This document shows, one piece after another, positions 5,194 through 5,989 of a stretch of DNA of 5,989 bases. Every line of letters starts with the position of its first letter. Positions within the stretch are counted from its first letter, which is position 1. A model generated the notes under the pieces. That model did not search any database, was not told the origin of the DNA, and worked only from the letters and a program-made list of their open reading frames with translations. Origin of the DNA: JBDSLU01 sp039916225 (GTDB lineage: Bacteria > Acidobacteriota > Vicinamibacteria > Vicinamibacterales > Vicinamibacteraceae); NCBI GenBank assembly GCA_039916225.1, contig JBDSLU010000222.1, forward strand, positions 1-5,989, given 5' to 3'. The translations under genes were made by a program, and so were the position numbers.

Positions 5194-5244
5194 GACACGG
5201 TGTCATCACATCAACGTCGCCGCGATCTTGCGACAACGACACCG
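5194..5244. repeat. Nested inverted repeats before the TonB receptor
   Basis: CGGTGTC (5198-5204) and GACACCG (5238-5244) form a 7-bp outer stem. Inside it GTCGC (5216-5220) pairs with GCGAC (5230-5234) around a nine-base loop. The left outer arm also overlaps a compact palindrome, GACAC-G-GTGTC (5194-5204). The structure lies 11 bases past the stop codon of the barrel gene and 65 bases before the receptor start. No T-run follows, so it is not a classical terminator. It could be a 3'-end hairpin, a leader structure or an operator pair. Confidence 0.4.
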
Positions 5245-5298
5245 CGTAGCCGATCCGTTCCCGCAGGCTCTCACCGGGCCGCCGCACTGACGCGGTCC

Positions 5299-5304
5299 GG
5301 GAGG
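5299..5304 (+). promoter_or_regulatory. Ribosome binding site of the TonB receptor
   Basis: GGGAGG lies five bases before GTG 5310 and three before GTG 5308. Only 5310 is in frame with the receptor, so the site supports that start. Confidence 0.7.
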
Positions 5305-5309
5305 TTCGT

Positions 5310-5989
5310 GTGGGATATCTGCGAAGCGGGACGTTCGGCGTGATCGCGTGGCTCCTCTGCGGAGCCGGTCTTCAGGCCGCGGGGGATGGGGCAGTCACCG
5401 GCACGGTGGCGGATCAGAGCGGGGCACGCCTGCCCGGGGTCGGTGTGCAGGTGGTAGCCAGCCCCGGCGCCCGTGCCCTGGCGTCGGCGACCACCGATGC
5501 ACAGGGCGTGTTCAGCATCGATCGCTTGCCCGAGGGCGAGTATTGGGTCGAGTTCGTGCTGCCCGGGTTCGCCCGGACGCGCCAGAAGGTGGCGGTGGTC
5601 GGCGGAGCCACGCTGTCGGTCGCCGCGACGCTCGGCGTCGACGGACTCAGCGAGGCGGTTCGGGTATCGGCTGGTGACATCCGGCTCGACGTCGATCGCC
5701 CGACGCTGTCAGCCAGCTTTTCCAAGGAGATGCTCGCCGACGTGCCATCGGCGTCCCGCAACTACACGCACGTCATCGTCGCCGAGGCCGGTGTCTCGGC
5801 GCCTCTGCCCGATCGGACCGGCCGCAACCTGAATCTCGCGACCGAGCCCGGCGCCCAGGGCGAGGACAGCTCGCAGACGCTGAACCCCAGCGTCAACGGC
5901 GCGCGCCCGACCAACAACGCCTTGCGCGTCAACGGCATCGACACCACCAACATGCTGAGCGCGTCGGGTGGCCTCGGTGGCAGCCTGGG
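5310..5989 (+). CDS. TonB-dependent receptor with N-terminal regulatory-like domain (partial)
   Basis: The reading frame from GTG 5310 stays open to the window end, giving the first 226 residues of a much larger protein; the family is often around 1,000 residues. Residues 1-24 are a signal peptide (M-G-Y-L-R, then a hydrophobic core ending G-L-Q-A-A). Residues 27-109 form a carboxypeptidase-regulatory-like domain: G-T-V-A-D-Q-S-G-A-R-L-P-G-V, T-T-D-A-Q-G-V-F-S-I, L-P-E-G-E-Y-W-V and G-F-A-R. From about 112 the sequence passes into the plug, with V-R-V-S (117-120), L-A-D-V-P-S-A-S-R-N-Y (142-152), S194-V-N-G-A-R-P-T-N-N and V207-N-G-I-D-T-T-N-M. Such outer-membrane receptors import ligands using TonB energy and are greatly expanded in Acidobacteriota. 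The barrel is outside the window, so the ligand is unknown. The cysteine in A-W-L-L-C-G (C17) lacks a good lipobox. Confidence 0.93.
   Translation, partial: MGYLRSGTFGVIAWLLCGAGLQAAGDGAVTGTVADQSGARLPGVGVQVVASPGARALASATTDAQGVFSIDRLPEGEYWVEFVLPGFARTRQKVAVVGGATLSVAATLGVDGLSEAVRVSAGDIRLDVDRPTLSASFSKEMLADVPSASRNYTHVIVAEAGVSAPLPDRTGRNLNLATEPGAQGEDSSQTLNPSVNGARPTNNALRVNGIDTTNMLSASGGLGGSL

Noticed and set aside
3936..5198. Minus-strand open frame of 420 codons across the barrel gene and esterase start
   Set aside because: The translation is low-complexity Arg/Ala/Asp-rich, crosses the divergent promoter region and overlaps two well-supported genes in other frames.
5348..5677. Plus-strand open frame of 109 codons
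   Set aside because: It lies in another frame within the TonB receptor gene and its translation is Arg/Gly-rich without any motif.

Overview
The window is GC-rich chromosomal DNA with strong G/C bias at third codon positions. The gene content best suggests an Acidobacteriota-type soil bacterium, perhaps of the Vicinamibacteria. The main clue is at the right edge: a TonB-dependent receptor that begins with a carboxypeptidase-regulatory-like domain, a design very abundant in that phylum. A Tat-exported intradiol dioxygenase and a secreted phytase-like esterase fit as well. The taxonomic call is inference from gene style, not from a marker gene.

Layout, left to right. Bases 1-248 hold no credible gene. 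They contain two direct copies of an AT-rich 19-mer and a hairpin followed by a T-rich run on the minus strand. Bases 249-461 (minus) encode a small single-pass membrane protein. It is divergent from a Crp/Fnr-family regulator at 562-1242 (plus), and the 100-bp gap between them carries an inverted repeat and an operator-like dyad. Next on the plus strand are a 66-residue two-helix membrane protein (1318-1518) and, 11 bp later, a small basic protein with a UvrD/CarD-like barrel motif (1530-1877). This gene meets the dioxygenase tail to tail, and a 12-bp-stem hairpin spans the junction. On the minus strand, a phytase-like esterase (4233 to 2656) lies 94 bp upstream of a Tat-dependent intradiol ring-cleavage dioxygenase (2561 to 1896). 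Each has an excellent Shine-Dalgarno sequence. A probable outer-membrane beta-barrel protein (4380-5183) diverges from the esterase. After a 126-bp gap with nested inverted repeats, a TonB-dependent receptor starts at 5310 and runs off the end.

The right two thirds of the window therefore encode cell-envelope or exported proteins: two secreted enzymes, a putative barrel and a TonB receptor. A shared role in taking up or processing an aromatic or phosphorylated external substrate is possible but not shown by the sequence. I see no CRISPR array, transposase, tRNA, rRNA, toxin-antitoxin or defence locus. I do not think the window holds a clearly new multi-gene system. The points most worth a second look are the paired 19-mers, the junction hairpin, the exported dioxygenase-esterase pair, the stand-alone barrel-motif protein, and candidate leaderless starts.
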